Source: Sphagnum compactum (lineage: Eukaryota > Bryophyta > Sphagnopsida > Sphagnales). Taken from it: a stretch of DNA of 64,000 bases. The notes below the pieces were generated by a model. The model was not told where the DNA came from. It saw nothing but the letters and a program-made list of their open reading frames with translations, and made no database searches. The stretch spans positions 18,041,579-18,105,578 of the forward strand of contig OZ234500.1 in NCBI GenBank assembly GCA_965153455.1, in the 5' to 3' direction. Position 1 is the stretch's first letter. Every line of letters starts with the position of its first letter. The position numbers and the translations under genes are program-made. Below, piece after piece: positions 10,129 to 24,538 of the stretch.

Positions 10129-13100
10129 AATTTATAAAATTATAGTAAAATCCATTGTTATTACAAAAACATTGTAACATTGAATTCAATTCTTTTACTT
10201 TTATTACAAAAATTGATATAAGATTCAAGGCATACAAATTTTAATACCATAATTTCAAAAGTGTATTTTTTTTGTTATGATATTTTAAAGATATTTTATT
10301 AAAAAACTAATTTTTGAGAAGTATGTGGCATATATCAAAATACATAAATTATTGGAATGTCTAAAACTTTTGATTAAAATATTATAGAATTGAAGCCAAT
10401 GATGAAAGTAAAGAAACCAAATGTACCCAAATTGTTATATACGAAATTTTTAAGCCAAGCAAAAAAAAACATTGCTTGAATTTTTGAAACAAATATTGAA
10501 CATTTTGAATTTGAAAGGAATCACAATGTTCAATATGATTATGATAGTAAATTATTTTTACCTAAATAATTATAGATTATAATTTAATCAAAGATTTAAT
10601 ACATTATATATGAATTTTTAAATTAAGTGATTTAATATTTTTTTAACATTTGAGACTTTAATTTTTTAAAAAATAAATCTAATTTTTAAAGTAAATTTTT
10701 TATTTAAATAATTGTATTTCAGACATTACATATGAATTATTTAAACAAATATTTAAAATTCATCTTAATTGTTGTACATTTTGAAATGGAAAAAGTTCAA
10801 AAAGCTTCATGAAAATTAATAAATTAAATGTGTTTAATTAATATTTGAATATATAACTAAATTCAAAGTTTCAAATGATTCATTTGAATTTGTTAATTAA
10901 TGAGTATTTAAAATAAATATGACTTACACTTTTTTTTTAATTAAAAAATTACAAAGTCCAATGTAATAATAAACCTACCAAATCAATTAAATAAAATAAT
11001 GACATTAAAAAATCATTTTTTTGCTCAAAATATGCATTTATATATTTTGTGACGTCATTTTTTGTCCATTATCTGATGTGATTTAAAACATGACCAAACT
11101 TAGAAAACAACTAGCTTAAAAACACATATTTGTAATAGTGCTACAGTTTGGACAAAATTTTTAAAGCCATGTATTAATAACTGCTAATGTTTTTGGGAAT
11201 TTTCATTGATTGATGGTGCATCATAAAACTAAAGAAAAAACCCCTAGTTGGGACAAATTTTACATTATATGACATGTGAAACTTAGAAGTGGTTATTTGT
11301 AAAAGAAACATGATGAATAACAACCTTAAAATAATTTTTATTTCTAGTTAATATTTCTCAAAGCTTTGAATTCTTCTATGAAAGTTATTAATCTTCAATT
11401 TAATTGGAGTGCTTGCATAATATTAAAACAAAATTGGTTAAGGAATCAATTTCAATTGTATAAAAAAATTGTTTCAAGAATTGATATTGGTTGAATCCAA
11501 AGCAAGGATTCAAAGTTTTTATATAGGAAAATGGGGGAACATTTTCACATTAACAAAATAAATAATTTTTTTTTTTCAAAAAATCATTTCATTTATAGAA
11601 GTTTAATATTATCTTATTTTCATGATCTATAATGGTGTACTATGATATTGTCAAATGAGTAAAACAATATTTAGATTGTAGAATACAATAATTATGATAG
11701 TTTTCAACACCTTAAGGCTCAACCATACCTAGTGTTAAAGTCCTATACCTAACATTGCCCTAACATCAAATTAGGGCGAAGTAAGCTTACATTTTGGCAT
11801 TTAAAATCATTGTGTGAACATTGTTGTCACGTAACATGTCCACACCAAAGTGTTAATTGCTACATACCATTGCCCTATCATTATGAAGTAATCATGCATG
11901 TTTAGACCTATGAGAAAGAGGTAAACATTTATTTATCCTTTCATTTTTTGCATCTCTTGTGTTTGCTCATTCTTTGCAAGTCTTCGTGTAGGTCTTCACA
12001 TTTCTTTGTGCATTGTTTATAACTCTCTTATGCAATGTGCATTTTTTTTTTAGTTTTCTTGCAGATGCACATTATTTGTAGTTTTTCGGTGCACAATTTG
12101 CAATTATTTGGTGCCTTGGTTTTTCAAGGTGTGGCAAGGTAATTGGATAACTTTGCATTGATATTCTTCAACAAAATTCTTCAATAGTTTACAGGTATGG
12201 ATTTATTTTATTTTTTTGTTATAGTTCTTTCCATAGGGCAAAAACATGATAAAGTAGACCAGATAATTACCTTGTAGCATAAATGGAAAGTGGCTATCAA
12301 GTAGGGCTTGGTATATATTTTTTCAAAATATTATTTACTTTAATGTTTAATTATATGAAGTCCTTTGATTTTGTTACAACTATGTTTAAAAACCACATGT
12401 TTAAAGTAGGTTTGTATATATTCATCAAAATCAAGTAGATGTCACAAGCCGCAAAATAAATTAAAATTCAAGCAAAAGTGGATTAAATATTGGATCTATT
12501 TTATTTTTAAATCAATGGCATGTTAAATATACTAATGCACTTTGAAATTTTTCATAGTAGAATGAAAATATATTTAGCATTTAATGTAGAAGTAGGAATG
12601 AAATGCAATATTAACCTGTTAGTTTCATTCCTACTTGTTACCTATTTTTATTATATCAAATTTTTTCAAATTTTGTATTCAACTCATAAAAACTCAATGG
12701 AAGCATGGAGGCTTCCATAATGAAATTTAAAAAAAAATGAAACCTACTTTTTTATATTGAAAAACTACCATATTAAAAATTTGGATTTGGGTGGACGTAC
12801 TTTTGGTCCACTTTACCATGCTTGGACCTTAAAATTATCTCTTTCTACAACTTCTATGAATTTTTTTCTAGGTTGTTTTGTAACTTTCTCTGTTCACAAC
12901 AATTTTTTTTTTGTAGATGTTTTTGAATGTTGTTTGTAGGTTGTTTCAAAACTTTCTTTGCTCGTTCTTTGTAGCTCTTGAACACATTGTTTACAACTTT
13001 TCGACACATTGGTTTTAAGGTTCGACAAAGAAATAGGAGAACTACTACCCTCCATCAACCTTCTTCATACGTTACAGGTATGAATTTCATTTCCAAATTT

Positions 13101-16100
13101 TAATTTTTTTCAAATCAATCTTCTATAGGTCTTGTAGATTTTTTTTTCGCCAACCATCAAACTTATAGCTCTTTTGCATCTTTTGCAAACCAAGCTTTCA
13201 ATTTTTTCATCTTGGTCTATTATAAGTATTGTCAATATTTTTTCTAGATCTTTCAATCCCTTTTTTTTCTTCACCAATCATCAAACTTGCAACTTTCTTG
13301 CACTATAACCATTTTTGTCAACTTCAATTTATTTTGCTTTGTTTATGCAAGATGAAATAGTCCTAATGTTTGGTGTTTTTGTCATTGTGTTATGGTGCTT
13401 CCATTATACCTGTAGCTCAAATCACATATTGTTCTGACATTTGCTACAATATATGACTACAAATTATCACACAACTTATTAGCAATTGGTGAGGAGTTGG
13501 GAAATTGGATGAAGCCTTAATCGACTACCTATTTCAGCCATTTCTTATTGACTAAGTATGATGACTATAGGTGGATTCAATATTTTTGGATGTCAAAGGA
13601 CACCTTTTAAGATATATGTAACTAGGTAAGGCCTTTGATTTCAAACGAAGATACAAAGTATATAAAAATGCAATCGCAATTGAGATTTGAGTTTCATGCA
13701 CAATCTACAAACTTGCACAAGGTGCAAATATTTTTAACTTGTTTGATGGGGAAGCAAACATTTGGCTCTAACAATTTGTGAAAAAAGGTGCCCATTTATA
13801 TATTACCACCTTAGATGATTATGTGCAAACTTTCAAACAATCTACAATGTATTATGTTTTCTTCCATGGAGTTCATTTCAAGACTAATTTAAACAAGGAT
13901 GAATTGTGTTTACGTACATCAAATCATTCTAATGATCCTTAATAAACAGTTGATGTAATTGCAAGATTTTATCCAAACTTGTCCTATACATTGAAGATAC
14001 CCCATTTGGAAGGTTTGGATCGACTAAAGGAAGGTAAGATTTGCCCCTAGGATCAAAAGGGGATTTGCATAGGCACGATCATGTAATTTTTTTTCATTTG
14101 TGAGTGGAGATGGCTTCATGCAACTTTGCACCCAATTCAGATGTGGGGTGAATGCATAGTATAATGATTTAATAATAGCAAACATTACACTTTCTACAAG
14201 TTCATATAAGATTCTTTAAGATGATTCAAATGGACATGGTTATTACTTTTAAAATATATATTATTTTAATCTTTGAATAATACATGTTCAATCACTTGCA
14301 AACCATCCCAAATCTATGTGAAAACTTGTATTTAATGTAATTGATGTCATTTTTAAATTTCAAAATCCTAATAGGAAAATTCACAAAGTCCAAAGGAATA
14401 ATCCCCCATCTAAAACTTCCAAAACATATGCTTTTGGGACAAAGAAATTCAAAAACAAAAAAAAAATTGCAATATGATTCAAAAAATTCAAAAATTCATA
14501 TGGACTTATGAAAATATAGTCAAATTATAACCATTCAAAAGTCCTTAATTATTAAACGATTAAGGTTTTAAAAAAAAAATTCCTCATATGAGTTTATCAT
14601 CTTGTATTACATTATATATTGAGTCCCAATAACAAATTTGGAATGTGAATCAATATAATTTTTTTCCATTTTGTGATGTTTGAGTTAGATGACTAGTCCA
14701 TATTTTTTAACTTCAAAAGTCCATTACTGCTCTTCATAAATAACCACACAATTCTCTTCATAATGAAATTTTTAGTCTAGACCCAAGTCCCAATTAATAT
14801 ATTTAAGGATATACCAACCACCATATGCATTTGAATAAAGGGTACCAAGGGAAAAAACATTATTTGGTCACAAAAATGAACCACCATAGTTTGCATTTAC
14901 ATTGTGGGCTTGTGGAGTAATTCACAATAGGGCTTCCCAATGTTCATTCACAATAGCGAGGATGTGTTGGAATGTTTTTGTGGTGATGATGTTTGGTGCA
15001 TTGAAGGATGCCCCCCAAGTTGAATGTTCAATGTTCACCTTTACAAAAGGACACCAACCACTATTACAAGGCCAAAATTATTTCAAAAAGAATAAATTGT
15101 GGCATTCATCCTCCTTGTTATGTTGGCAATTAGAGTGTTGTTAAAGGTGCAACAATTGGATTGCACAAATTTTGGTTTCATCATGACAACGAAAATTGTT
15201 ATGTCAAAGGCACTTAGAAGAAGTATGCAATTTACAGGTTAGTTGTGCCTATAATATGGGTTGTGCAAAAAGGGATAAATCTCATTCAAGATGAGGTGAT
15301 GGCATTAGAAGAAACTGATTTCCTCGGTCCTTTCTAAAAGTTGAGGTGTCCTTTTAATTTTTTTTCATGATGATGCATTTGCTTTTGTCAATTGACCTTT
15401 GGATGTAGATGTGTGGCCAAAAACTCAAAACTAAAAGGAAAATTCACATGATTATTAGAATTGATGTGATGCACCCATTTTCTATTAGGTATCACATCGA
15501 CATTTGTCTTGATGTCAAGCAAAATGTAAGAAATGTTTTCCTTACATTTGGGTTAGCTCCTTTACACATCATGATTGAAAATGGATATTGCCATAAAATT
15601 AATGAAAAAAAGTTTTTGATCACCATGAAATTGGGGAAAAAAAATTTGGTTGCCACAAGATTGGCGGTTGAAACTTTTAGTTATTAATCCTATGGTAATT
15701 GAATTCATTTTCGATCACCATATAAAAGGCAACCAAAACAAGTCGATTGCCAATCTTTTGGTTGCCATGAATTGTTAACAATGTTTGGTGACTAAAACCC
15801 TTTCACTCTAGATTTTAGTTCTTTGATTGATAGTGGATTAGTTTCACTAGAAAAAAAGTTGTCTTTTGCAACTTGATTTACGACTAGGTTGTTAATCATG
15901 GAAAACATCTATGACTACATGACTATGTAGTCAAATAGGACATGTTGTTTAAGACACCTAGTCACTAGTGTGGTTTAGTCGCAAAACAATCTATGATTGT
16001 GACTTTTGCGATTGTAAAATCATGGAGGTCATAAATGCTTGATGAGATCCATAAATTATGGCCCTTGGATACAATTCATTAAATATGAAATAAATATGTT

Positions 16101-16250
16101 CTCCACCCATGCCATGTAGATACGTGGCATGTAGACACATGGTATAAAGGTTAATTACCCAGCCTATTAGGAATGTAGGCCTTAGCCTACCTTGGAATGT
16201 AGGCTAATTTAATTAACAAGCTAAGCTAATTAGGCTAGTTCATTAAGTTG
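10129..16250. other. Long AT-rich intergenic region
   Basis: No gene can be supported. Around 13680-13950 a plus-strand reading gives weakly protein-like pieces broken by stops, possibly an old retroelement relic. Around 15590-15780 a short motif resembling TTTTGGTTGCCA recurs several times. The rest is homopolymer-rich AT sequence. Confidence 0.45.
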
Positions 16251-16257
16251 CAAGTGT

Positions 16258-16334
16258 GAGGACTTGAACCGTTCACCTCCACATTGAGGGAAGAAGTCTT
16301 TAATTGCCACTTAACTATTGCACCACATGAATTT
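16258..16334 (-). mobile_element. tRNA-derived (SINE-like) sequence or degenerate tRNA
   Basis: The minus strand carries a good pol III B box, GGTTCAAGTCC (complement of 16260-16270). Upstream is an A-box-like TGGTGCAATAGTTAAGTG (complement of 16309-16326). The spacing is about 56 nt, as in tRNAs with a long variable arm or in tRNA-derived SINEs. Acceptor pairing is not evident, so a functional tRNA is unlikely. A SINE head whose body runs left towards about 16140 is the better reading. Confidence 0.45.
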
Positions 16335-16369
16335 TACATGACAAAAATTGTCACCATATTGTTATAAAC

Positions 16370-16790
16370 ATTTTCTTTAACCTACTTTATAAGTTAGGTA
16401 CCTAAACATTTACCTAACAACTTAAAACCTACCTAGTAACTTAGTAAATACTTAGCTTGGTAATAGGTAAGTAATACCTAGAGATAGTAGTAAGTAGGTA
16501 AGTAGGTGCCTAGTAATACATACTTATATGTATCACCTATCTAGTATGTAGGTAAATACATACGTATTTATGTACATACCTAGTAATAAATAGTAGGTAG
16601 GTACACATGTACATACATATGTACTACTTAGTACGTAGGTAGGTACTTAGTAATAACTATGTAATAGGTAATTAGATAGGTATGTACTACCTATATCTAG
16701 TAGGTAGGTATGTACATACATATGTACTACATAATAGGTAGGTAGCAACTAGTTAAACTACTAACATAGGTAGGTTATTAATGTATGTAG
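16370..16790. repeat. GGTA/TACC-rich degenerate microsatellite block
   Basis: About 420 bp is dominated by interleaved GTAGGTA, TACCTA, TACATA and TAGTAATA words on both strands, giving many short self-complementary stretches such as ACATACATATGTAC. It has no coding potential. Confidence 0.7.
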
Positions 16791-18319
16791 GCTAGTCATG
16801 TGGTTATAATGTAATCACCAAATAGTCCTAATTTAGTCATGTTGCATTATGTTGTCATAATGCAATTGCAATGTGGTCACAAATTTGAGTAAAAATATAT
16901 AACCAAGGACATATGGTTACATGATTAGATTAGGACATTAGTCATAAATGTCCAAGTCACGAAAGACATGTTTTGGCATTGTGTCTCCATCGTTGATTTG
17001 GTGAAGGAATTTACTTGTGTTTAGTAATAAAAACCAAACCTTGCAATTTGAACTCATTTTCTCCTTTGAGGTGTGTGTGGCTTGTGTTACTTAACAATCA
17101 ACCATTGTCGTATTCGTCATCCTTTAGTATTCAAGATTTTAATTCAATAACAAAACAAGTGGGAGGATGGATGTGTTCTTTTTGCATAGATCTTGCCACC
17201 CACTAACATGGCTATGGTCAAATATATCAAATCATTTAAAATCCAATTGACAATTGCAAATAATATGAAGTAATGATTGTTGTTTTCCCTACATGCAATT
17301 ACATTGATTTTGTGTCAATGATGACAAGTTCATTGGGTAAGCATGGAAAGTAAATGCATTGTAAACACTTGTATTACATCTTGCAAAATATGACGTTTTA
17401 TGGGCTAATGGAATTTTTCATTCATCATTTAACTTAAAGTTCTCGAATGAAGTTTATAAAATAATAAGTTGTACCATAATTATAGAGGTCGACTAGTGAG
17501 AACATTCTGCAAATAATTTAAGAAGTTTGGTGTTTTGATTACTAAGACATATGACCCACTTTGTCTTTTGCTGAACTAAAGTAATTTGAATTGTAGATTG
17601 GTTGGGATGATGTAGATACCATTATATTTATATATACATTGTTTTCAAATATTCACCTATCTTTTTTATTGGCTTGTCTTTTCAATTTGCATGGGATGCA
17701 TGTGGAATAAGATAAAGTTCATCAATGGTTTCAAGGTAGTTTGCCCAATGGTGTCCTTCAAGTATTAAATACAAACTTTACATTGGCAACGTAAATGGTT
17801 TACCCACCTAAATTATCCAGACTATCCAAATAAAAACATCATTAGCTTTTTTATTTAACAAAATATTTTATTGATTTTTTCATCCAAAAAATTCATCAAT
17901 ATTACATTCATTCATTTCCACTTCATCAAAAGATTTTCACAAAGATTTATTTTAGTCACCTATTCATGTTCATAGGTTCACACTCATAGGCTCATGATAT
18001 AACATTGTTATTCATTGCATTTGTTCAATATACCACCTTGCATGAATGTAATTCAACTAGTTCAATATGACCCCCCACAAAGAGTTTGAAAAACCTTTGT
18101 TTTTTACCAAAACGTATTCCCAAAGGTTATAAATGTGAGCATCAAACCAAAATAAAAGATGTCCACAAATTTTGTCAAATGTTATAGAAGATAGTTCATT
18201 ATGTTTTGATAATATTATGTACTTCTCATTGAAAATTTCCAAATAAAAGTCGTATTATTTTTTAGTCCTTTTGTTTGATCCAAATCTTGTCTTACAAAAA
18301 ACAACACCAATTGGAGATT
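16791..18319. other. Intergenic, no gene recognised
   Basis: This is AT-rich sequence with only short frames (63 codons at 17015-17206, 61 codons at 18057-18242) that resemble nothing I know. No RNA gene or clear transposon end is visible. Confidence 0.45.
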
Positions 18320-18595
18320 GCATACCCGAGTTAATACCCAACATTTTGTTGATACTAGAACAACACGGGTTCTTAAATATCCACTATGGTATCATGTTGG
18401 TTTTCTAAAACCCTAAACCCTAAAACCCTAAACCTTAATTATTATCAAACCATAAACCAGAAATATGGTTTTCATCCGTCATATGGGAACTTTGATAATC
18501 TACGAGTAAGATAGCTGATACCCTAATGCATACCCGAGTTAATACCCAACGTTTTGTTGATACCAGAACAACACAAGTTCTTAAATATCCACTAA
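18320..18595 (+). repeat. Dispersed repeat family 1, partial plus full copy
   Basis: A partial copy (18320-18388) and a fuller copy (18395-18595) share the words GCATACCCGAGTTAATACCC, TTTTGTTGATAC and GAACAACAC, then TTCTTAAATATCCACTA. A third copy is at 28813-29000. The fuller copy starts TGTTG and has CAACA near its end, as LTRs do. Similarity continues past CAACA and no target-site duplication is found, so solo LTR is only one possibility. It contains telomere-like ACCCTAAACCCTAAAACCC. Confidence 0.6.
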
Positions 18596-18695
18596 TATTT
18601 TCCTTCACAATATAATTTTTTGATTTTGGAAGTAATAATTTTTGAAAATTTCCACATTTTTGAAAATAATGTAATTAGTGTTGAATTGGGCCAAG
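18592..18695 (+). mobile_element. Truncated MITE, family 2 (third copy)
   Basis: The sequence matches the right half of the MITE at 30338-30512 and ends with the same terminal sequence (AATTAGTGTTGAATT, then GGGCCAAG). The left terminal inverted repeat is missing. The truncation point coincides with the left border of the dehydrogenase duplication. Confidence 0.6.
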
Positions 18696-19338
18696 GTACT
18701 AATTAGGGTAGTTGTTTACAGACCGGGTGGGTTCTTGCAAATTACTTGGGTTTAGGGTTTAGGGTGTGCCCTTTGTTTGTAATATCTTTTTTTTAGGGTT
18801 TCTGGCTTCCGCTTGTCTCGTTGGCTACAGGGGCCTGTTTGCGTGCGTACGTGCATGCATGCATGGTATGTGCATTGTCGCAGCGAGCGCATGAGCGGCG
18901 GTGGAGCGAGAAAAAAAAAAGGTGGCGGATCGTGGTGTTGCATGGTCTTCTCTCCAGCAAGGATTAGCCATGCCGTCGTCAACGTGTCGGTGGCTCTGAG
19001 TAACCAAGTGGCGTTCTGTAGCAAAACAGACAAGAAGAGATCATTGACCTCAAGGCGGTTCCGCTCTTCTTCATCTTCTTCTTCTTCCCTTTCGATTTCT
19101 TGTTCTGTCTTCTTCATCTCTCTTCTTCTTTATAAAGTAATTGTGGAATTTTTCTCCTTCGTCTGTTGTGGATGTCAGATCAATCAATTTCCGAAGTCAT
19201 ATATTCTTTTGCAATTTTTCCTTCATCAATTCTCCGGATTCTAGTCTTGTTCTTGTTCTTCTGTTCCTCCAGTTCTCTTTTTTCTACTAAGTGTGTGAGG
19301 CTTGCAATTGCGCAGAGCTGCTGGTCAGCCAAGTACAA

Positions 19339-19917
19339 ATGGAGGATGCACAACAAGCTGCTGATGCTGTCCCAGCGTCATATTCTACCTACACAGTGTT
19401 GCAAGATCCAACAACCCTGAAGACTCCTACTTGTACAATCACCTCCAAGAAGGATGAGAAGCACAAAATGCGAGCCGTGGAGTACCATGGCAAGAAAACC
19501 ATGAAGGTTCGGGAGCGGCCCAGGCCCTTGGTCACAGATCCGGTAAACCCGAAACACACCCTGCTGCAAGCCCTCTCATCATGTATGTGTATCTTTTATG
19601 CTTCACCAGAATACAGTATGCATGAGCTGTGATGTTAGTCACATGAAATCTGGGAAGCTTGGAGCATGCATTTCTTGTGAAGAAACAACCACACTGAATT
19701 TTGCATATGATTGCTCATCATCTGCATGCACACCTTCTGATGATTCCATTAGGTCTCCTTTTTATCAATGCAAGCCATGGAAATGCGAGAATTGTTGTTG
19801 TTTGTTGTACATGGTTGAAACCTGGCCTCTCACCAGCATTTGCTTGCCATTTGTTTCTGCAGACGTCATTCTGAAGGTCACAATCACCTGCATTTGTGGC
19901 TCCGACCTGCACATGTA
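19339..19917 (+). pseudogene. Truncated copy of the zinc formaldehyde/alcohol dehydrogenase-like gene
   Basis: This is a duplicate of the first part of the intact gene at 31182. It has the same 68-codon exon 1 (19339-19542, followed by a GT donor), the same first intron and the beginning of exon 2 (from 19863). Homology also covers roughly 750 bp upstream. Exon 2 lacks four bases (AGAT) present in the intact copy, so the spliced frame runs into TGA after a few codons. Homology stops at about 19917, just after the catalytic-cysteine region (CICGSDLHM in the intact gene). No further exons follow. It cannot make a dehydrogenase. A short N-terminal peptide or a non-coding transcript from the copied promoter remains possible. 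Confidence 0.85.
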
Positions 19918-21804
19918 AAGAACTCCCCTTTCTTTACATAAGGTAAGGAACAAGTTTTGGGCTCTTCATGGGCTTGAGGGCTGAGTGGCCAGGGTGAACC
20001 AGCAGCACCGACACCGGTACCTTCACCTTCTTTCGTGTATGGATTCATTTGGTTACTTTCTTTTGTGTGTGGATTAATTTTGTTGGGCCATAGGAGTTAT
20101 TCATCATCTAAAATTAAGGTCTTTTAGAGGTTTTGGCATGTTATGCTTCCCAATATTTCAACCATTTTCATGTTGGGTAACCCTCAAGGAATGGAGCATA
20201 CCCAAAATAAGTATCCTTTGAGGCAAAGTTGAGGGGCACTTATTTTGAGAATGCCTAACTCGGAGGGTAATTACCCAATGTGAATCATCAGGCAGAAAAT
20301 TTAATTTTTCCTGTGATACCCATAGGATACCCACTGAGTATCATGAGGAGAAAAAGAGAAAACAGAGGTCGGGCATTTTGAAAAGTGAAAATGTCCATCA
20401 AAGCAGGTGTTTCATTTTTCAAAGTTCCCCTGGCTTTTTTGCAAAGGAAGAATTTCATCTAGTAACATACCCTTCAAGTACACTGTAATTTTTTTGCTGC
20501 ATCTTTATATGCTCAATCTGATTCCCTTCACTCCTCCAACCTAATAGCAAAACAGAAATGTACCTTGAAACTTCTCAGCTATCCAATCATGTTACTTTCT
20601 CAAATCCAAGTTTATATGACAATTTGTGTGTTCTTATTTTTGTGATACATGAATGTATAATTCTTTTAATCTTCATATGGCAAGTCTTGAGTTTTCATAA
20701 AAGTAGATAATAATGACTTGGAGGTTTTTACACTTTCAGCAATTTGACTTCAAGACCTGTAAAAATTCTCAATTCTCATTCTTATTTAATTACATTACCC
20801 TTTGGTCAAAGTGTTGAATTAACTTAAGCACATGGGAGTGGTGTCAAGTTTTGATTTTCTAGTTTTGGCACATGTTGGGATCTTTAATATTTCAACATCT
20901 TGTACAAGGGACAAATCATAAAAGCAAAAGTTTCTTGTTATTGATGATCATGACATGTGAAGGAGGATGTTGAAACTACAAACTTAGGAGGAGCTTTTCC
21001 AAAATGATGAGATTCTAAGATATATGGCCAAATGTGTTCTGATTTGACACTTTTTGGTACTTCAAGATTGTAAACTTTGGATCAAGTTACTTTCATAGTA
21101 AAATTTTTAAATGTTCTGTGTGTTCTGTCATATGGATTCAACATTTATTGTGTTTTCACAGTTCCCAATCCTGAATTTTAAGTAAATTTGGCAATGTTGT
21201 CTTGTAATTTTTTCAACTTCCAACATTTTTCCCTTGAAAATTCTAAAAAGTTTCGACATCTCAGTTTCCAAATAATTTCCATTGAATCTCATCACAGTGA
21301 AAGGCATGTCAAAACTGACAAGAACATAGGGTACAACATAGTAACACCTGAAAAAGATTCCTCAAAAATGTGGAAGTGAAAATTAAATAGTTCTGTCATC
21401 TTTCCATTACAGGCCAAGAGCTAACAATTTAAATCAGAAATAGGTTTTAATTCCAATTCTGACAGCAGACCATCAAATCTTGATAGGCATTGTTGATATT
21501 TTTCATAATGAAGTGTTGTTCAAATGCTTTAGAATCATGAATGGACCAACAAATGTTATGCAATTTAATTTTGTGCCAAGTGTGCATTTCACATGTTGCA
21601 TCCATCAGTGATTAATTACAATGCATGGAAATTGTGAGAATTTTTTCAATTGTTAGAAACCACTTCATGGACATAATATGTAGCCATCTGACATAGTCCA
21701 CACAATTGACATGCATGCAGAACAAGGCTCATGTGAAGCAACTTGTTACACATCAATAACCAAAAACTGGGCCATAAAAAAGTCCAGCACCCTCTGATCT
21801 ACTA
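19918..21804. other. Intergenic, no gene recognised
   Basis: No frame of interest, RNA gene or repeat that I can name occurs between the truncated dehydrogenase copy and the 3' end of the ribosomal protein gene. The sequence is moderately AT-rich. Confidence 0.5.
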
Positions 21805-22773
<969 letters not shown>

Positions 22774-23121
22774 TCTGTTCTTCTTCACGTATTAGCCACA
22801 TCAAGTTCCCATCCGGCAGGGACGTACATAATACATACCACAAATGAAAAAAAACCCACTAGGAGAAAATGTATACCAAGACAAAGGGAACTCACGAATC
22901 AGAAAGATAGAAACATGGAACCCAGGAAGAAGACAACAGTACAACAGCAGCAAACCGAAGAAAACAGGAGGAGAAAAAAAACGAAACTTTCGCACAAAAC
23001 ATAAATATTTGCTAGAAAGAAACAACCGTCCCCTCAAAGAGGATCCATCCGATGTGATTAAAAAAAACACGAGAAGAAGAAGGCAAATGAAGCAAAAAGA
23101 GAGTTGAAGCAATGATTTTAC

Positions 23122-23328
23122 CTGGCCGTATAATTTCCGCTGATGCAGCGGCTCCCGAGACAGACGCCGGCTACACACCGACCGCTTGCTGAGGAGCTCG
23201 CACACAAAGAAAATGCACTCACCCACCACAACAACAACAACAACAACAACAACTCCCAACTCACAGACGCAACAACAATAGTCGTCGCCAAGGCACAAAA
23301 ACTCCTTAAACCCTAACCCTAACCCTAA
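23122..23328 (-). promoter_or_regulatory. uS10 leader exon and telo-box promoter region
   Basis: On the minus strand a GC-richer segment ends with a good splice donor at 23122 and should be the non-coding first exon of the uS10 gene. Just upstream, at 23308-23328, lie three CCCTAA units (AAACCCTAA type), the telo-box found in many plant ribosomal-protein promoters. An AAC microsatellite occupies about 23228-23251. The transcription start is not determined. Confidence 0.6.
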
Positions 23329-23874
23329 TTGCAATAGACTAGGTTGAAAACCATTGACCCATTTCTCAGTTGGGTTTTGGCCCATAATTGATTTTTGGCA
23401 CATCTAAAGAGGTATATGTTTTTGTGTCAAGTTTGCTATTGTTCTTTGTGCATGGTTGGGATTGTGCTTAATAAGCATTCTATGATAATTCATAAGAGTT
23501 ATTAATAACTCTTGTTAGAGCTTTACAATTGGAAGGTTGAACATGAAATAATATGAAATAATAGCAAGGAAGAAGTAAAGTTGGTATGTCCTCATGATGT
23601 TTGTTTCATAACTTACTAGTGTGAACCCCGTGCCTAAGGCACAGGTGTGTAAATAAATCAACATTAAATAAAACTAATGTTTTCTTGGGAGTTAGAACAG
23701 GCACAATTCCATGATGAAAATGCCCAGATCTATTTCCAAAATTATTTTGCAGATTTTACTGGAGTATAATATCTCTGGGGGACAGATTAAGTACAAACCG
23801 GAGTGGTCTGAATCGACAGATTACATCGTGCAATGATCCATTATTCTGCCCTGATTATTGTCCTCAAACCTGTG

Positions 23875-24490
23875 AATGTCGAGATTGAACATTCTGGATA
23901 GGTTGGTTACACACTGGAATGGGTTTAATTCCCTCCCCCATTCAACATTTTGGATAAGTTCGATACATTACTGGAATGGGTTTGGTTCCCTCCCCCCATT
24001 GAACATTCTGGATAAGTTGGTTACATTACTGGAATGGGTTTGGTTCCGTCCCCCGTTGAACATTCTGAATAAGTTGATTACGCACTCGAATGAGTTTGGT
24101 TCCCTGCCCCATCGAACATTCCGGATACGTTGGTTACGTACTGGGATAGGTTGGTTACGTACTGGAATGGGTTTGGTTCCCTCCTCCCATTGAACATTCT
24201 GGACAGGTTGGTTACGCACTGGAATGGGTTTGGTTCCATCCCCCGTGGAACATTCTGAATAAGTTGATTACGCACTCGAATGAGTTTGGTTCCCTGCCCC
24301 ATCGAACATTCCGGATACGTTGGTTACGTACTGGGATAGGTTTCGTACTGGAATGGGTTTGGTTCCCTCCTCCCATGGAACATTCTGGACAGGTTGGTAT
24401 CGCACTGGAATGGGTTGGGTTTGGTTCCCTCCTCCCATCGAACATTCTGGACAGGTTGGTTGCGCACTGGAATGGGTTTGGTTCCATCTC
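23875..24490. repeat. 57-bp minisatellite
   Basis: About ten degenerate copies of a 57-bp unit contain GAATGGGTTTGGTTCCCTCC and GAACATTCTGGATA. A longer block at about 24051-24150 is repeated at about 24241-24340 (190 bp apart). Because 57 is a multiple of three, several frames stay open, but these are not genes. Confidence 0.85.
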
Positions 24491-24538
24491 CGACCCATTT
24501 GAGTGCATAAGTAGGACCCCAGGGTTGTCGTCTTCTAC

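Noticed and set aside
15845-15900. CACTA-like start (CACTAGAAAAAAAGTTGTC)
   Set aside because: No matching inverted end or 3-bp target duplication was found downstream.
18395-18573. Solo LTR bounded by TGTTG and CAACA
   Set aside because: Similarity to the other copies continues beyond CAACA and no target-site duplication is present, so the ends are not proven.
22801-23403. Minus-strand 200-codon frame over the uS10 leader
   Set aside because: It covers the leader intron, leader exon and telo-box, is low-complexity (Val and Leu runs from AAC/AAG repeats) and resembles no protein.
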